Part shown: positions 20,540 through 28,358 of the stretch, piece after piece
How the letters are laid out: the number at the start of each line of letters is the position of its first letter
Position numbering within the stretch: position 1 is the stretch's first letter
Assembly: GCA_031264295.1 (NCBI GenBank)
Contig: JAISED010000021.1
Span: 1-52,611, forward strand
DNA: 52,611 bases
Reading direction: 5' to 3'
Source: Eubacteriales Family XIII. Incertae Sedis bacterium
GTDB lineage: Bacteria > Bacillota > Clostridia > Peptostreptococcales > Anaerovoracaceae
Translations under genes and position numbers: made by a program
Notes under the pieces: generated by a model
The model's database searches: none
What the model was told of the DNA's origin: nothing
What the model saw: the letters and a program-made list of their open reading frames with translations, nothing else

Positions 20540-21301
20540 TCAGCTCACCCGGCCTATCTGCGTCACCAGGGTTTCATTCAGCTGATCGTACATCTTGACG
20601 ATTTGGGAGCAGGAGTTGTACATGTTCTGTCCCGCCATCACCCGGCTCATCTCCACCGCCATGCTTACGTTGGATTTTTCAATGGTATTCTGAACCACAT
20701 GATATGTTCCCGCCGCTGCCGCATCCGGTTCTTCCTCGCTTTGGTAGAAACCTCTGCCTGCGTTTTTCAGCGTAGAGATATCCTCTACGTCGAATATTCC
20801 CAACTGCGCCACCACTTCGCCGCCCACACTCACGGATCCATCCTGCTCCACTACAATGCTGCTGCTTTCCAGTGTAATAGGCGACATACTGTCGTCAAGC
20901 ACCTGTCCGACGCCCGGCAGTACGAGATTCATATCCGCATCGACGTCGAACTGTCCGTTCCTCGTAAGTACGTCGCCCATGTCTTCTGTATGAATCATGA
21001 AAAAGCCCCTGCCGTTTATAGCAATATCAAGCTCACGACCGGTGTTTTCCATGCTGCCCTGAGTGAAGTCAGTGTACTCGCTCATGTTAACAGTGAAGAA
21101 ATTCCCGTTGCCGATATTCCTCGACTGATTGATGTTTCCGCTGCCGACCCTTGCCACTAAATGGTCGGCAAATGATGAACCCACGAGACTTTCGGCCTTG
21201 TATCCCGCCGTTGTGATATTCGCTATATTGCTGGACATAACATTGAAATTGCGTAATTGTGTAAGTACCCCTGATGCCGCGTCATAAAATCCTCTTACCA
21301 T
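20540..21301 (-). CDS. flhO: flagellar basal-body rod protein, FlhO/FlgF type
   Basis: 253-residue rod protein with N-terminal MVRGFYDAASGVLTQLRNFNVMSSNIANITTAGYK, central INGRGFFMIH and VLTRNGQFDVD, and the C-terminal MAVEMSRVMAGQNMYNSCSQIVKMYDQLN helix. It is paralogous to the downstream flhP product. GAGGGGG precedes the ATG. It sits directly behind the sigma factor gene, as flhO does relative to regulatory genes in several Bacillota. Confidence 0.87.
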   Translation of the reverse strand: MVRGFYDAASGVLTQLRNFNVMSSNIANITTAGYKAESLVGSSFADHLVARVGSGNINQSRNIGNGNFFTVNMSEYTDFTQGSMENTGRELDIAINGRGFFMIHTEDMGDVLTRNGQFDVDADMNLVLPGVGQVLDDSMSPITLESSSIVVEQDGSVSVGGEVVAQLGIFDVEDISTLKNAGRGFYQSEEEPDAAAAGTYHVVQNTIEKSNVSMAVEMSRVMAGQNMYNSCSQIVKMYDQLNETLVTQIGRVS

Positions 21302-21426
21302 TTGTAACCCCCTCTTGCTTCTGTTTGCCGCCGACCTCGCTTATCCGCCGCCGGCCGCACTGCCCTCGCCGGACATTCCGTCGCCGACTTCGCTCTCCTT
21401 GCCGCTTCATCCATCGGCGCTTCTTG

Positions 21427-22299
21427 TTATACCGCGTTATATGCCTCTATCTTATGCCTCAGCTTCATTATGGAAGCTGAATGTATCTGTGACACTCTTG
21501 ATTCTGTTATCCCCATCACTTCCGCTATTTCTTTCAGTTTGAGGTTTTCGTAATAATAGAGTGAAACCACTAGTCTTTCTTTTTCGTTCAATCCGCCCAC
21601 CGCCTCGCCGAGCTTTTGCTTTAGTTCCTTGCGCAGTATCTCCGCCTCCGGCGCGTCGTCCTCCTTCCGCTCTGTGAGCAGCGGCGAGACCGTCATCATC
21701 TTCTCGTTTATGGCCTCTTCGTATGAGAGTATCATCGCGTTATGCCGCTTCTGCATTATATTTTCCAGCTGTTCGCCGCTGACTCCCATCTTCGCTGCAA
21801 TCTCTTCCTTTGTGGGTTCTCTGCCGTACTCGGCGTAAAGCGTCTCGTATGCGGAGTTCAGTTCCTTTACCAGCGTTCTCTGGTTGCGCGGTATCCAGTC
21901 CTGCTTACGCATAAAGTCTATCACCGCGCCCTTGATCTTCAAGGACGCGAATGTTTCAAACTTATTCCCCATATCGGGGTCGAACTTCTCCACCGCGTCT
22001 ATCAGCGCTATCATACCTTGGTTCACCATATCGTCTAGCTGCCCGTAGTTGTTATAGCTGCCCTTGAAACGCATCACAATGCGCTTAACGAGATCCATAT
22101 ACGCCAGCACTATTTCATTCCTCGCGGCCACGCTGCCGCTCAGCTTATACTCACGCCATTGTTCCGCGTACTTGCGAACCTCGGTTCCGCCGGCCGCACC
22201 GCTCACGCTTGCCATGCCGCCCGCACTGCCCACGCCGACCACATCACCTGCGCCGGTTCCGCCGGCCGCACCGCCCCCCTTTATCTCAGCTGATTCCAT
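21427..22299 (-). CDS. sigD: RNA polymerase sigma factor for flagellar operons (SigD/FliA/WhiG)
   Basis: Sigma-28 family factor directing late flagellar genes. Regions 2 to 4 are intact: region 2 around YGQLDDMVNQGMIALIDAVEKFDP, ETFASLKIKGAVIDFMRKQDWIPR, and region 4 ERLVVSLYYYENLKLKEIAEVMGITESRVSQIHS. The frame extends to a TTG at 22338, but that codon has no ribosome-binding site and lies in a repeat hairpin. GGGAG precedes the ATG at 22299, giving 290 residues. The first 40 residues are Gly/Ala/Val-rich low complexity, unusual for this family, whose proteins normally begin near the EVRKYAEQWREYK segment. SigD-like promoters at 42894, 50039 and 52211 are likely targets. Confidence 0.93.
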   Translation of the reverse strand: MESAEIKGGGAAGGTGAGDVVGVGSAGGMASVSGAAGGTEVRKYAEQWREYKLSGSVAARNEIVLAYMDLVKRIVMRFKGSYNNYGQLDDMVNQGMIALIDAVEKFDPDMGNKFETFASLKIKGAVIDFMRKQDWIPRNQRTLVKELNSAYETLYAEYGREPTKEEIAAKMGVSGEQLENIMQKRHNAMILSYEEAINEKMMTVSPLLTERKEDDAPEAEILRKELKQKLGEAVGGLNEKERLVVSLYYYENLKLKEIAEVMGITESRVSQIHSASIMKLRHKIEAYNAV

Positions 22300-22328
22300 A
22301 ATTGACTCTGCTCCCACTTTTCTTTTAT

Positions 22329-22368
22329 TACTGCTCAAACGCGAAGCTGGCGCGGCGCTTGAGTAGTC
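22329..22368. repeat. dispersed intergenic repeat, family GCGTTTGAG(T/C)AG, copy 2 (inverted pair)
   Basis: CTGCTCAAACGC and GCGCTTGAGTAG form an imperfect inverted repeat around GAAGCTGGCGCG. The right half matches 5294-5327 and the core matches 31025-31033. It lies between flhA and the sigma factor gene. Confidence 0.5.
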
Positions 22369-22380
22369 TCTTTAGTGGTC

Positions 22381-22415
22381 TTCTAAAAACCCGCTGCACC
22401 CCTTGGTTTTTAGAA
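22381..22415. repeat. perfect 11-bp palindrome between flhA and sigD (dispersed repeat copy 2)
   Basis: TTCTAAAAACC (22381-22391) pairs perfectly with GGTTTTTAGAA (22405-22415) around a 13-nt loop. The right arm in inverse orientation is the ACTTCTAAAAACCAAGG core seen at 244-260. It stands 8 nt behind the flhA stop, with no U-run after the stem on the minus strand. It could slow or process the transcript between the export genes and the sigma factor gene. Confidence 0.6.
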
Positions 22416-22422
22416 GTACCCT

Positions 22423-24489
22423 TTACTCGTTTTCTTGAATCAATCCGATCGCTTGTATCTGTATATTTGTATCAATCTCGTTGAACGAAAGCACTGTCAG
22501 GTTGGGAAGGAACTGATCTATCAGCCTTTTAAAATATATCCGCACGATGGGCGACGTCAATATTACGGGCTGGTGCACTAATTCCTTGACCTTCGCGATC
22601 TGAGCCGTCACGTTCTCCACGATCTGCTGCACGGTCTGCGGCTCCATCGCCAGATATGTCCCGTGGTCGCTTTTTTTCGCAGAATTCAGTATATTATTCT
22701 CAATATTCTGATCCAGCGTGAGTACCTTTATACTGTTGCCGTCAGTGTACTTCCTTGTTATGGTTCTCTTGAGCTTCTGACGCACGTACTCCGTCAGCAT
22801 ATCCGTGTCCTTTATAGAAATCCCATGGTCGCCTATGCTTTCCAGAATGCTCTCCATGTCGCGAATGGGAACACCTTCCCGCAGTAGGTTCATAAGGATT
22901 TTCTGCAGGTCGGAGATGCTTATGACCCCCGGTATCACATCGTCTACTATGGCGGGATTGCTCTTCTTTACGGTTTCGAGCAATATATTGATATCCTGCC
23001 TGCTTATGAGTTCGTGTATATGCTTCTTTATCACTTCAGACATGTGCGTAACGATTACGGATAAAGCGTCAATAACGGTGTAGCCGTATACTTCCGCCAT
23101 TTCCTTTTCGCTTTCATTTATCCATTTCCCCGGGATTTCATAGGCGGGTTCCACCGTATCTATGCCGTCTATATCGCCGCTTACATTGCCGGGGTTTAAT
23201 GCCAGGAAATAGTCTACGAGCACCTCGCCTCTGGCTACTTCTTCCCCTTTTATCTTTACAAGATACTGGTTGGGATTGATCAGGCCGTTGTCTCTGAGTC
23301 TCACGGTAGGCACTACCACCCCCATATCCAGGGCAAACTGCTTTCTGAATATGACAATCCTGTCTATAAAGCTTCCGCCGCTGGCCTCGTCCACAAGCGG
23401 GAGCAGCGAATATCCGAATTCCATCTCTATGGGTTCGACCCCCAGCAGATTATATACATTGTCTATATTCCTGTAGTAATCGGCCTCCGCGCCCTCCTCC
23501 TCTATCAATTCCTGCATCTCCGTGCGTTCCTCGGTTATCGCAGCGGCTTTCTGACTCCGAATAAGCATGAGTCCAAGGATCAGGAGGGTCAGGCCGATAA
23601 GGGAAATCTGCATGCGCGGCGCCCCCGGAATGAGGTTCATACACATGACGGCGCCTCCCGCGAGCACCAATGTTCTCGGCTGGGATATGAATTGATTTTT
23701 CACCTCCTGGTTGAGGTTTCCCTCCGACGCGGATCTGGTGACTATCATGCCCGTAGCCGTCGATATCATCAGGGCGGGAAGCTGGCTGACAAGACCGTCT
23801 CCTACAGTCGCTATAGAATACACGCTGAGCACCTGTGTGAATTCCATATCGCCTTGTACCATACCGATGATGGTTCCGGCTATCAGGTTTATCATAGCTA
23901 TTACTATGGATGCTATGGCGTCGCCCTTTACGAGTTTGGTCGCGCCGTCCATAGCGCCGAAGAATTCGGATTCCCTCTGTATCTTGTCGCGTCTTTCTCT
24001 CGCTTCTTCCTCTGAAATAAGCCCGGAACTGAGGTCGGCGTCTATGGCCATCTGCTTGCCGGGCATGGCGTCTAATGTGAATCTGGCGGATACCTCCGCG
24101 ATACGCTCGGCGCCCTTGGTTATCACTATAAACTGCACTATTACTATTATTAGAAATACTATGAAGCCTACTATCGGATTACCCCGCAGCACAAAGGTTC
24201 CGAAGGTTTCTATGACCTTTCCCGCCTGACCTTGCTCCGAGAGGATGAGCCTTGTTGATGAAATATTCAGAGCCAGTCTCAGTATGGTTGTGATCAAAAG
24301 CAGTGACGGGAATATGGAAAATTCCAAGGGTCCGTTGATATACATGGTCATTACGAGGATCATCAGCGACACCGCAATGCTCACGATAAACATAAAATCC
24401 AATATAAAAGTAGGCAATGGGATGATAATGAGCGCTATGATCCCGATTACGAAAAGCACAATGATAACATTATTGAGCATATTTTTCAT
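22423..24489 (-). CDS. flhA: flagellar export apparatus protein FlhA
   Basis: Large export-gate protein. The 688 residues are typical: eight hydrophobic N-terminal segments (to about 320) with the FHIPEP-family signature AERIAEVSARFTLDAMPGKQ, then the cytoplasmic ring-forming domain. The ATG overlaps the flhB stop (ATGA at 24486-24489). flhF and flhG, which normally follow flhA in Bacillota, are missing. The next gene is the sigma factor. Confidence 0.97.
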   Translation of the reverse strand: MKNMLNNVIIVLFVIGIIALIIIPLPTFILDFMFIVSIAVSLMILVMTMYINGPLEFSIFPSLLLITTILRLALNISSTRLILSEQGQAGKVIETFGTFVLRGNPIVGFIVFLIIVIVQFIVITKGAERIAEVSARFTLDAMPGKQMAIDADLSSGLISEEEARERRDKIQRESEFFGAMDGATKLVKGDAIASIVIAMINLIAGTIIGMVQGDMEFTQVLSVYSIATVGDGLVSQLPALMISTATGMIVTRSASEGNLNQEVKNQFISQPRTLVLAGGAVMCMNLIPGAPRMQISLIGLTLLILGLMLIRSQKAAAITEERTEMQELIEEEGAEADYYRNIDNVYNLLGVEPIEMEFGYSLLPLVDEASGGSFIDRIVIFRKQFALDMGVVVPTVRLRDNGLINPNQYLVKIKGEEVARGEVLVDYFLALNPGNVSGDIDGIDTVEPAYEIPGKWINESEKEMAEVYGYTVIDALSVIVTHMSEVIKKHIHELISRQDINILLETVKKSNPAIVDDVIPGVISISDLQKILMNLLREGVPIRDMESILESIGDHGISIKDTDMLTEYVRQKLKRTITRKYTDGNSIKVLTLDQNIENNILNSAKKSDHGTYLAMEPQTVQQIVENVTAQIAKVKELVHQPVILTSPIVRIYFKRLIDQFLPNLTVLSFNEIDTNIQIQAIGLIQENE

Positions 24490-25571
24490 TCTTGATCCGT
24501 CCCCTCTGTGTCGGCCTTCGACTTTTTCGTCTCATAGACCCACGCCATAACCTCGGCCACCGCATGATAGAAGTCCGCAGGTACATAATCGTTCACTGCT
24601 ACCGCTTCGTATAGACTCCTGGCTAACGGCGGGTTTTCTGTCATCAATATCCCGTTTTGTTCGGCCACGCGTATTATACGCTCAGCCACACGATCCTGCC
24701 CTTTCGCCACCACTATAGGCGCAGGGTCTTTGTCTATATCGTATTTCATTGCCACTGCGAAATGCGTCGGGTTTCTTACGACCACGTCCGCTTCCGGAAC
24801 CTGTTGCATCATACGGCTCATGCTGATTTCGCGCTGTTTTTCCCTTCGCTTCCCCTTAACCATCGGGTCGCCTTCTGTCTGCTTGAACTCGTCCTTGACC
24901 TCCTGCTTGCTCATGCGAAGCTTTTTCTCATAATCGTATTTCTGGTAGGCGTAGTCCAGTATGGCGACTCCCGCGAATATCAGACAAACTATGTAGACCA
25001 TGGCGCGGATCTTTTCAGCCATATATCTGACGCCTTCATCCATGTTGGCGTTCAGCAGGTCGGACGACACGGTCATCATCTCCATTACAGTGCTGTATAC
25101 GAGCCATATGACGACTGTTATTTTCATTACGCTCTTGAGCAGTTCAACAAGCGACCTGACGGAAAAGAGCCTTTTAATGCCTTGAATGGGGTTTATCCTG
25201 TTCGCCTTGAACTTCAGCAGATCCCCCGCAACCAAAAACTTCGTCTGTACGCCGTTGGCTACTATCGCTATCACGAACATCGCCGCCATTATCGGACCCG
25301 TGGTGATAAAAACCACCGACAATACCTGCCGTCCAATCACACCGCCCTGGGCTATGCTCAGACTGCTGAGGGAACCCGCGTAATTCATAAGTGTCTTGAA
25401 GAGTTCTGTTACATGCTCCGTTATGAAGCTGCCCAACTGTACGGTGAGCCAAAAGCCTACGAGCAGCGTCACTACGCTTACCGCGTCTTTGCTCTTGAAT
25501 ACATTACCCTTCTTGCGTTCGTCCCTCCGCTTCTTGGCTGTGGCGCGTTCTGTTTTATTGCTTTCCGCCAT
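24486..25571 (-). CDS. flhB: flagellar export switch protein FlhB
   Basis: Four membrane segments in the first 210 residues, then a cytoplasmic domain with the self-cleaving NPTH motif at 267-270 (VVVRNPTHFAVAMKYD). Cleavage there switches export from hook to filament substrates. 361 residues is the normal length. The ribosome-binding site is GGAAGGGCAA. The 165-nt spacer to fliR contains a 70-bp direct repeat. Confidence 0.97.
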   Translation of the reverse strand: MAESNKTERATAKKRRDERKKGNVFKSKDAVSVVTLLVGFWLTVQLGSFITEHVTELFKTLMNYAGSLSSLSIAQGGVIGRQVLSVVFITTGPIMAAMFVIAIVANGVQTKFLVAGDLLKFKANRINPIQGIKRLFSVRSLVELLKSVMKITVVIWLVYSTVMEMMTVSSDLLNANMDEGVRYMAEKIRAMVYIVCLIFAGVAILDYAYQKYDYEKKLRMSKQEVKDEFKQTEGDPMVKGKRREKQREISMSRMMQQVPEADVVVRNPTHFAVAMKYDIDKDPAPIVVAKGQDRVAERIIRVAEQNGILMTENPPLARSLYEAVAVNDYVPADFYHAVAEVMAWVYETKKSKADTEGTDQE

Positions 25572-25588
25572 TTGCCCTTCCGCCCCCT

Positions 25589-25731
25589 TATATCACTCAG
25601 TCGTCCGCTCTTCCCGGCGCCGCTTTCCGATTCCGTTTCATCATCGGCCTCCGCCGCTTGCGCCGCTCAGTCGTTCATTCTTCCCGGCGCCGGCGCCTGA
25701 TTCCGTTTCATCATCGGCTTCTCCGCCCCCT
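25589..25731 (-). repeat. 70-bp direct repeat with micro-ORFs between fliR and flhB
   Basis: CTCAGTCG starts at 25596 and 25666, and TTCCGTTTCATCATCGGC at 25631 and 25701, giving a 70-bp period in two copies. On the minus strand each copy holds a 15-codon frame opening with ATGATGAAACGG and closing with TGA: 25667-25714 (MMKRNQAPAPGRMND) and 25597-25644 (MMKRNRKAAPGRADD). Purine-rich sequences (GGGGGCGGAG and GGCGGAGG) precede them. The layout parallels the 73-bp repeat upstream of hpt. Confidence 0.75.
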
Positions 25732-25736
25732 TGAGT

Positions 25737-26501
25737 TTATATCATGTTCGTCAGCACTGTATCCAGGCGGCTCATCATGATCATGTTGATCTTTGTCATA
25801 AAACTCGACAGCGCCGGGATGATTGTTACCAAAATGATCAGTCCGCATATTACCTTCATCTGTATGTTCACGACGAAGACGTTGATATTCGGCACTACCT
25901 TCATCATTATCCCTACCGCCGCTTCTACCGCCATGATCGTGACTATCCAAGGCAATGCCAACTGGACTGCGTATATAAGTATATAGGCGAACAACTCGAC
26001 TATGTATATACTTATCTGCGGGTTCACGCTTCCGAATCCCATCGGCGCTACTTCGTACGATGTGAGCGCGATAGCCAGCAGGTTCAGATGGCTGTTGGTC
26101 ACGAAAAACAGCAATGTGTAAAACACCGTCAGCAGATTTCCTGTTATGGATATCTGCGAGTTGCTGGTCGGGTCGAACATAGTAGCCATCGCAAGTCCAA
26201 GCTGATAATCTATTATCTGCCCGCCTATGTGGAAGATGCTGAAGAACAGCGTCATCACAAAGCCGAGTACGAAGCCTGTGGTAAATTCCTTGAGCATGAT
26301 CGCCAACATGAGGACGCCGCTGTAATCCGCCGCGTTCATCTGCGGCATACCGGAGGCCGCGAAATATCCCAAGCAAAGCGATATGCCCACCCTGACGATC
26401 GCCGGTATGATCTGTCTGCCGAAGAGCGGGTTGAAGAAGATCACACCGAACATCCTGCACGACACGAAGGCCAGTGACAACAGATAACTTATGTTTATCA
26501 T
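25737..26501 (-). CDS. fliR: flagellar export apparatus protein FliR
   Basis: 254-residue polytopic membrane protein with six hydrophobic segments. FliR-family landmarks are the N-terminal FVSCRMFGVIFFNPLFGRQIIPAIVRVGISLCLG and the FFSIFHIGGQIIDYQLGLAMATMFDP region. Part of the FliPQR export gate. It begins 4 nt behind the fliQ stop. Confidence 0.95.
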   Translation of the reverse strand: MINISYLLSLAFVSCRMFGVIFFNPLFGRQIIPAIVRVGISLCLGYFAASGMPQMNAADYSGVLMLAIMLKEFTTGFVLGFVMTLFFSIFHIGGQIIDYQLGLAMATMFDPTSNSQISITGNLLTVFYTLLFFVTNSHLNLLAIALTSYEVAPMGFGSVNPQISIYIVELFAYILIYAVQLALPWIVTIMAVEAAVGIMMKVVPNINVFVVNIQMKVICGLIILVTIIPALSSFMTKINMIMMSRLDTVLTNMI

Positions 26502-26505
26502 GGCT

Positions 26506-26775
26506 TCATCCTGTCATGGACGCCATGACTTCAAACATGCGCCGGGTGAAATCAACCAGCTGCTGCATCATGAAACCGCCGAACACCAGCAGCATTATCG
26601 CTATTATAACGATCTTCGGAACGAAGGTCAAAGTCTGCTCGTTTATGGACGTCGCCGCTTGGAATACGGCTATTATAAGCCCCACCAGTATGCTGACCAG
26701 CAGTATAGGACCCCCCGCAATAAAGCCGGTCATAACGGCGTCCCTTAGAATCTCCTGGATCTGCATTGTAGTCAT
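26506..26775 (-). CDS. fliQ: flagellar export apparatus protein FliQ
   Basis: 89-residue protein with two transmembrane hairpin helices (GFIAGGPILLVSILVGLIIAVFQAATSINEQTLTFVPKIVIIAIMLL), the standard FliQ architecture and length. AAAGGGGGC lies upstream of the ATG. Between fliP and fliR. Confidence 0.96.
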   Translation of the reverse strand: MTTMQIQEILRDAVMTGFIAGGPILLVSILVGLIIAVFQAATSINEQTLTFVPKIVIIAIMLLVFGGFMMQQLVDFTRRMFEVMASMTG

Positions 26776-26860
26776 ATATCTGCCCCCTTTGCCATTTCCA
26801 CGGTCTTGCCGCTTCCTCAGATACTATCTGATTTCTGAAATCCTCGCGCAGGCCGCCTCA

Positions 26861-27523
26861 TTACACACTGTTAAACGACATTATCAAGGTTCTGACTAAA
26901 AGTCCCCAACCGTCCACGACAACGAAAAGCAGTATCTTGAACGGCAGCGATATCATCACCGGCGGCAGCATTATCATACCCATGGACATAAGCGTGCTGG
27001 CCACTATGGTATCTATTACTAAAAAGGGGATAAAAAGTAAGAATCCGATGAGAAAGGCCCTTTTGATCTCACTTATCATAAACGCCGGGACTACAACTGA
27101 CAGCGGCAGCCCTACCCCCTCCAGCTCCGCTGTTCCTGCCTCGTTCGACAGTCCTTTAAAAAACTCCACCTCGTCTACCCCGGCCTGCGCAAGCATGAAT
27201 TGTTTTATGGGAACTGAGGCTCTGTCCAAAAATTCTTGCGTCTCTATAAGCCCGCTGTTATACGGCTCCAGCGCAACACTGTTTATCTCTGAAAGCACCG
27301 GCGACATTATGAAAAACGTTATAAATAGCGCTAAGCCGATGAGCACCTGTGTCGGCGGCGTCTGTTGAAGTCCCATCGCCTGACGCAGAAAGCCCAGCAC
27401 TATTATTATCCTTGTGAAGCATGTCATCATGAGCAGCATAAATGGAGCTACCGTGATGATCGTCAGTATCACTATAATCCTTATAACATCCGACGAACCT
27501 CCATTGATCATAATATCCATCAA
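26861..27523 (-). CDS. fliP: flagellar export apparatus protein FliP
   Basis: 220 residues with the FliP signatures PFMLLMMTCFTRIIIVLGFLRQAMG and MISEIKRAFLIGFLLFIPFLVIDTIVASTLMSMGM. Four membrane segments; core of the export gate. No separate cleavable signal peptide is evident, though the N-terminal helix may serve. The ATG overlaps the fliO stop by ATGA. Confidence 0.96.
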   Translation of the reverse strand: MMDIMINGGSSDVIRIIVILTIITVAPFMLLMMTCFTRIIIVLGFLRQAMGLQQTPPTQVLIGLALFITFFIMSPVLSEINSVALEPYNSGLIETQEFLDRASVPIKQFMLAQAGVDEVEFFKGLSNEAGTAELEGVGLPLSVVVPAFMISEIKRAFLIGFLLFIPFLVIDTIVASTLMSMGMIMLPPVMISLPFKILLFVVVDGWGLLVRTLIMSFNSV

Positions 27524-27891
27524 AGACCGCCGCCTTTCCGTTTATTGTATTTATCCAATACATTCCGGAAGTTAAAGTCCCGCAGATTCAGCAGTTTAAA
27601 TTCGAAATCTGGCGTTTTGGGTTCTGCCACGATCTTAGCCGGTTCGTCCAGTTCCTTCATGATGCTGACGCCCTGCTCCGTAACGCCGATCATGTACTGC
27701 GCCTCGCCTAGCTCTATCACTATGATCGAGCTGTTTTTTCCTACGACAATTCTGTCTACGACCTTGATATGCTGCCCCGATGCGGTATGACCGATCCTGC
27801 CGGCATACCACTTGCTGACAAAATATGTTAGCGCCAATACCAGGGTAATCCCTATCAAAGCCAGGATTATAGACCATATATCCCCCAACAA
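27520..27891 (-). CDS. fliO: flagellar biosynthetic protein FliO/FliZ
   Basis: A 123-residue protein with one N-terminal membrane segment (IWSIILALIGITLVLALTYFVSKWYAGR) and a small cytoplasmic domain (IKVVDRIVVGKNSSIIVIELGEAQYMIGVTEQGVSIM) typical of FliO. FliO assists FliP assembly. The start is TTG at 27891 with AGAGGAG about 7 nt upstream. A second TTG follows directly. It ends in an ATGA overlap with fliP and follows cheY by 22 nt. Confidence 0.88.
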   Translation of the reverse strand: MLGDIWSIILALIGITLVLALTYFVSKWYAGRIGHTASGQHIKVVDRIVVGKNSSIIVIELGEAQYMIGVTEQGVSIMKELDEPAKIVAEPKTPDFEFKLLNLRDFNFRNVLDKYNKRKGGGL

Positions 27892-27913
27892 TGAATTCTC
27901 CTCTCCCCGGCGC

Positions 27914-28276
27914 CTATTCGCCGAGAATACTCTTCACCGTCTGCACCAATCTTTCGGGCTTGAACGGCTTCACTATGAAATCCAACGCGCCCAGCTTTAT
28001 CGCCTCGACTACCATGCTTTCCTGTCCCATCGCTGAGCACATGACGACCTTTGCCTGCGGATTTTTCTGCTTTATCTCCGTAAGCGTCTCAATACCGTCT
28101 TTCACAGGCATGGTTATATCCAGCAAAACAATGTCAGGATTTTGCTCACTATAAAGATTCGTGGCTTCTTCGCCGTTCCCGGCTTCGATAAAATCCGTAT
28201 AACCAGCCTTCTTTAAATTGTCCTTTACCATCATCCTCATGAATGCGGCGTCATCAACGATCAATATCTTTGCCAT
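27914..28276 (-). CDS. cheY: chemotaxis response regulator CheY
   Basis: Single receiver domain of 120 residues. The acidic pair D8/D9, phospho-acceptor D53 (LLDITMP), Ser/Thr switch position (MCSAMG) and Lys in FIVKPF are all present. CheY-P binds FliM and FliY, the two genes directly upstream, to switch motor direction. GTGAGGT precedes the ATG. Confidence 0.95.
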   Translation of the reverse strand: MAKILIVDDAAFMRMMVKDNLKKAGYTDFIEAGNGEEATNLYSEQNPDIVLLDITMPVKDGIETLTEIKQKNPQAKVVMCSAMGQESMVVEAIKLGALDFIVKPFKPERLVQTVKSILGE

Positions 28277-28291
28277 TTTTTACCTCACTTT

Positions 28292-28331
28292 TTCAGTTAT
28301 CTGAGATTTCCCCCACGCCTGTTTAACTGAA
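28292..28331. other. inverted repeat between fliY and cheY
   Basis: TTCAGTTA (28292-28299) and TAACTGAA (28324-28331) are perfect 8-bp arms around a 24-nt loop just upstream of the cheY ribosome-binding site. The minus-strand stem ends in AAAAAGTG, so it is not a terminator. It may modulate processing or translation of cheY. Confidence 0.4.
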
Positions 28332-28358
28332 GACCGGCGCCGTCTCCTGCGGATGAAC

